Assembly: GCA_017849395.1 (NCBI GenBank)
Contig: JAFIHO010000047.1
Coordinates: 1-17,219 of the forward strand
DNA from: Hyphomicrobiales bacterium
Lineage (GTDB): Bacteria; Pseudomonadota; Alphaproteobacteria; Micropepsales; Micropepsaceae
Direction: 5' to 3'
DNA length: 17,219 nucleotides
Both the position numbers and the translations under genes were made by a program. Under the pieces are notes generated by a model, which did not search any database, was not told the origin of the DNA, and was given only the letters and a program-made list of their open reading frames with translations. Of the stretch, positions 15,263 to 17,219 are shown piece after piece. The stretch's first letter is position 1, and every line of letters starts with the position of its first letter.

Positions 15263-16954
15263 ATGCCATCTTACGACTTTGACGCGATCGTCATCGGCTC
15301 CGGCGTCAGCGGCGGCTGGGCCGCGAAGGAGTTGTGCGAGAAGGGCATGAAAGTGCTGATGCTCGAACGCGGACGCATGGTCGAGCATCGCAAGGATTAC
15401 ATCACCGAAGGCAAGGGACCCTGGCGGCTGCCTTATCGCGGCACTCTTCCGCCGGCCGAAGTGGCGCGCGACCATTTCCTTTCCAAATGGGGCGGCGCGG
15501 ACCGCACCGACCGCACGCATTTTTTCAACAATGACCGGCTTAATCCCTTCGACTTCGAGGGAAGCACCCCTTTCCGTTGGGTGCGTCCCGCGCAGGTTGG
15601 CGGCAAATCATTGATCTGGAGCCGCGTCACCCTGCGCTGGAGCCAACTCGATTTCGACGCCAACAAGCGCGATGGTCATGGGTCGCCCTGGCCGATCACC
15701 TATGACGAGATCGCGCCCTGGTATTCCTATGTCGAGAAATATGCGGGCATCTCCGGCTCCAGGGAAAACCTGCCGCACCTTCCGGACAGCGAATTCCAGC
15801 CGCCGCATCCGATGAACGCCGCGGAAATCTGGGTCAAGGAACGGTTGGAAAAGGCGATGCCGGATCGCAAGCTGATCCATGGCCGCTGCGCCAACATGAC
15901 GGAAGACAAGCCGGAACAGGGCCGCTCCCGCTGCCAGCGCCGCGCGCAATGCGAGCGGGGCTGCTCCTTCGGCGCTTATTTCTCTACACAGTCCGTGACC
16001 TTGCCCGCCGCGCGCAAGACCGGAAACCTGACGCTGCTGTCGGATCAGGTGGTGACGAGCCTGGAATATGATCCGGCGACGAAGCGCGTTACCGGCGTGC
16101 GCACCATCGACGCCAACACGATGGAAGCGCGCGTGCATCGTTCGCGCATCGTGTTCCTGTGCGCCTCCGCAATGGCATCGACGCAGATTCTCCTGAACTC
16201 CAAACGCGCGGACACAGGCCGTTCTTTTGCGGATTCCAGCGGGGTTCTGGGCCGCTACATCATGGACCATGTGATGCGTACCCATTTCTGGGGCACGGTG
16301 CCTGACCGCTCTCTCGACCAGTTCATCACCTATGGCCGCCGCCCGGTCGGGGTCTATATTCCCCGTTTCCGCAATTTGAATGGCCAGGACGCGGATGCGG
16401 ATTTCGTGCGCGGCTACGGGATGCAGGGTTCGGCCGGGCGCGTCCCCGCCGCTCCCGTCGGCTTCGGCGCAGCGATGAAGGATGGCCTGCGCCAGTACGG
16501 GCCCTGGACCATCCAGTTCAATGCCTTCGCCGAATGTCTGCCATACAAGGACAACACCCTCACGCTGCATCCGACAAAGACCGACCGCTTCGGTGTGCCG
16601 CTGATCGTGTTCAATGTCACGTTCCGTGATAATGAAACCCGGATGATGAAGGACGCGGCGCGGCAAGGCGAAGCGATGATGCGCGCCGCGGGCCTGATCA
16701 ATGTCGGCTCGCGCGAGGACGACCATGTCCCGGGGGATGCGATCCATGAAATGGGCGGCGCCTGCATGGGCGACGATCCGAACGCCTCCGTGGTGAACCG
16801 CTGGAGTCAGGCGCATGACGCGGCCAACCTGTTCGTGACGGACGGTTCGCACATGGCCTCGACCAGCTGCGTCAACCCCTCCCTGACCTTCATGGCGCTG
16901 ACCGCCCGCGCCGCCGACTATGCGGTGAAGCAGGCCCAGGCCAACGTCATCTAG
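15263..16954 (+). CDS. GMC-family FAD/Fe-S dehydrogenase catalytic subunit (glucose/glucoside or gluconate type)
   Basis: A 563-residue GMC oxidoreductase. The FAD-binding motif GSGVSGG is at residues 12-18, with ERGR near 35 ending the Rossmann unit. The catalytic pair is visible as His495 in IHEMGGACMG and Asn538 in SCVNPSLT. A cysteine pattern, Cys224-x5-Cys230-x3-Cys234 (RCQRRAQCERGC), matches the spacing of the Fe-S ligands of Burkholderia FAD glucose dehydrogenase alpha subunit as I recall it. No signal peptide is present; export presumably depends on the Tat-bearing small subunit encoded 11 bases upstream. Likely reaction: oxidation of a sugar, sugar acid or glycoside in the periplasm, with electrons leaving through FAD and the Fe-S cluster to a cytochrome. 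The usual third, c-type cytochrome subunit is not adjacent. The product could be a gluconate 2-, glucose 1- or glucoside 3-dehydrogenase; the sequence does not separate these. ATG 15263 is chosen because MPSYDFDAIVIGSG is the normal N-terminus of the family. Confidence 0.88.
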   Translation: MPSYDFDAIVIGSGVSGGWAAKELCEKGMKVLMLERGRMVEHRKDYITEGKGPWRLPYRGTLPPAEVARDHFLSKWGGADRTDRTHFFNNDRLNPFDFEGSTPFRWVRPAQVGGKSLIWSRVTLRWSQLDFDANKRDGHGSPWPITYDEIAPWYSYVEKYAGISGSRENLPHLPDSEFQPPHPMNAAEIWVKERLEKAMPDRKLIHGRCANMTEDKPEQGRSRCQRRAQCERGCSFGAYFSTQSVTLPAARKTGNLTLLSDQVVTSLEYDPATKRVTGVRTIDANTMEARVHRSRIVFLCASAMASTQILLNSKRADTGRSFADSSGVLGRYIMDHVMRTHFWGTVPDRSLDQFITYGRRPVGVYIPRFRNLNGQDADADFVRGYGMQGSAGRVPAAPVGFGAAMKDGLRQYGPWTIQFNAFAECLPYKDNTLTLHPTKTDRFGVPLIVFNVTFRDNETRMMKDAARQGEAMMRAAGLINVGSREDDHVPGDAIHEMGGACMGDDPNASVVNRWSQAHDAANLFVTDGSHMASTSCVNPSLTFMALTARAADYAVKQAQANVI

Positions 16955-17050
16955 TCCCTGTCGCCCCCTGGAATCGCGCCGCGGCGCAGTTGCGTCCGCA
17001 CCCCTGTCCGGTTAACGCTTGGCGCACGAGGGAACAATCAGGGGATCCGT

Positions 17051-17219
17051 ATGAATCGTACGCTAGGGCTAGCTTTTGCCGTGACTCTTGCGGGCGCGCC
17101 TGTCCTGGCGGAGGAGCCGGATGGTCTGATCCTGCCGTCCGGTTTTCACGCCCAGGTGGTGGCCGACGGCCTGACCGGCGCGCGCCATCTGGCGGTGCGC
17201 GGCAATGGGGACATCTTCG
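17051..17219 (+). CDS. Exported PQQ sugar dehydrogenase/sorbosone dehydrogenase-like protein, 5' part
   Basis: The first 56 codons of a gene cut by the window end. Residues 1-20 are a clear Sec signal peptide (MNRTLGLAFAVTLAGAPVLA before Glu-Glu). The mature start, LPSGFHAQVVADGLTGARHLAVRGNGDIF, resembles the first propeller blade of PQQ-dependent sugar dehydrogenase and L-sorbosone dehydrogenase-like proteins (P-x-GF then AR-x-L-AV-x-x-NGD-I-F). AGGGGA at 17040-17045 is a good ribosome binding site, 5 bases from the ATG. It follows the GMC gene by 96 bases. Many relatives carry a C-terminal cytochrome c domain, which would be outside this window. Family call is moderate, because only the N-terminus is available. 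Confidence 0.68.
   Translation, partial: MNRTLGLAFAVTLAGAPVLAEEPDGLILPSGFHAQVVADGLTGARHLAVRGNGDIF

Noticed and set aside
16976..16987. Perfect 12-base palindrome GCGCCGCGGCGC between the GMC gene and the next gene
   Set aside because: It has no loop, so it cannot form a stable RNA hairpin without losing pairs, there is no U run, and such GC palindromes are expected by chance at this base composition. A protein site cannot be excluded.
1..17219. Mobile elements, phage genes, toxin-antitoxin pairs or defence systems
   Set aside because: No transposase, integrase, terminal repeats, CRISPR repeats or known defence motifs were seen; base composition and gene style look uniform along the window.

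Overview
The window is a GC-rich stretch in which every recognisable gene lies on the + strand, with short gaps (the longest gene-free gap, 8890-9022, is 133 bases). The gene content (alphaproteobacterial-style TamA/TamB, a membrane-bound PQQ sugar dehydrogenase, FeoAB, a YdbH-YnbE-YdbL set, and a flavin/Fe-S GMC dehydrogenase with a Tat-exported small subunit) and the base composition suggest a Gram-negative alphaproteobacterium, perhaps a Sphingomonadales-, Caulobacterales- or Rhizomicrobium-like aerobe. The exact taxon cannot be read from the sequence alone. No tRNA, rRNA, CRISPR array, insertion sequence or phage gene was seen.

Layout. 1-570: 3' end of a soluble PQQ-type aldose sugar dehydrogenase. 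632-6459: tamA and tamB, overlapping by one base, for outer-membrane protein insertion and inter-membrane lipid transfer. 6553-8889: membrane-bound PQQ glucose/quinate-type dehydrogenase. 8890-9022: probable Fur-controlled promoter. 9023-11148: feoA-feoB ferrous iron uptake operon with a TTG start and a 4-base overlap. 11195-14585: ydbH-ynbE-ydbL, a second AsmA-like inter-membrane lipid bridge with its outer-membrane lipoprotein and periplasmic accessory protein. 14610-14661: two adjacent hairpins. 14685-16954: Tat-exported small subunit plus GMC flavoprotein with a Cys-x5-Cys-x3-Cys cluster, resembling bacterial FAD-dependent glucose/glucoside dehydrogenases. 17051-end: 5' end of another exported protein resembling PQQ sugar dehydrogenase/sorbosone dehydrogenase proteins.

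Two themes run through the window. The first is periplasmic sugar oxidation feeding the respiratory chain: four separate dehydrogenase systems, three PQQ-type and one FAD/Fe-S. The second is envelope biogenesis: two of the three known AsmA-like phospholipid-bridge systems (TamB and YdbH) sit about 5 kb apart with their partner proteins. Ferrous iron import lies between them and may be regulated by Fur. These are mostly known families; nothing seen here is clearly a wholly new system. The most useful leads are the clustering itself, the Fe-S motif of the GMC enzyme with no local cytochrome subunit, the substitution at a substrate-site residue of the membrane dehydrogenase, and the structured leader upstream of the GMC operon.
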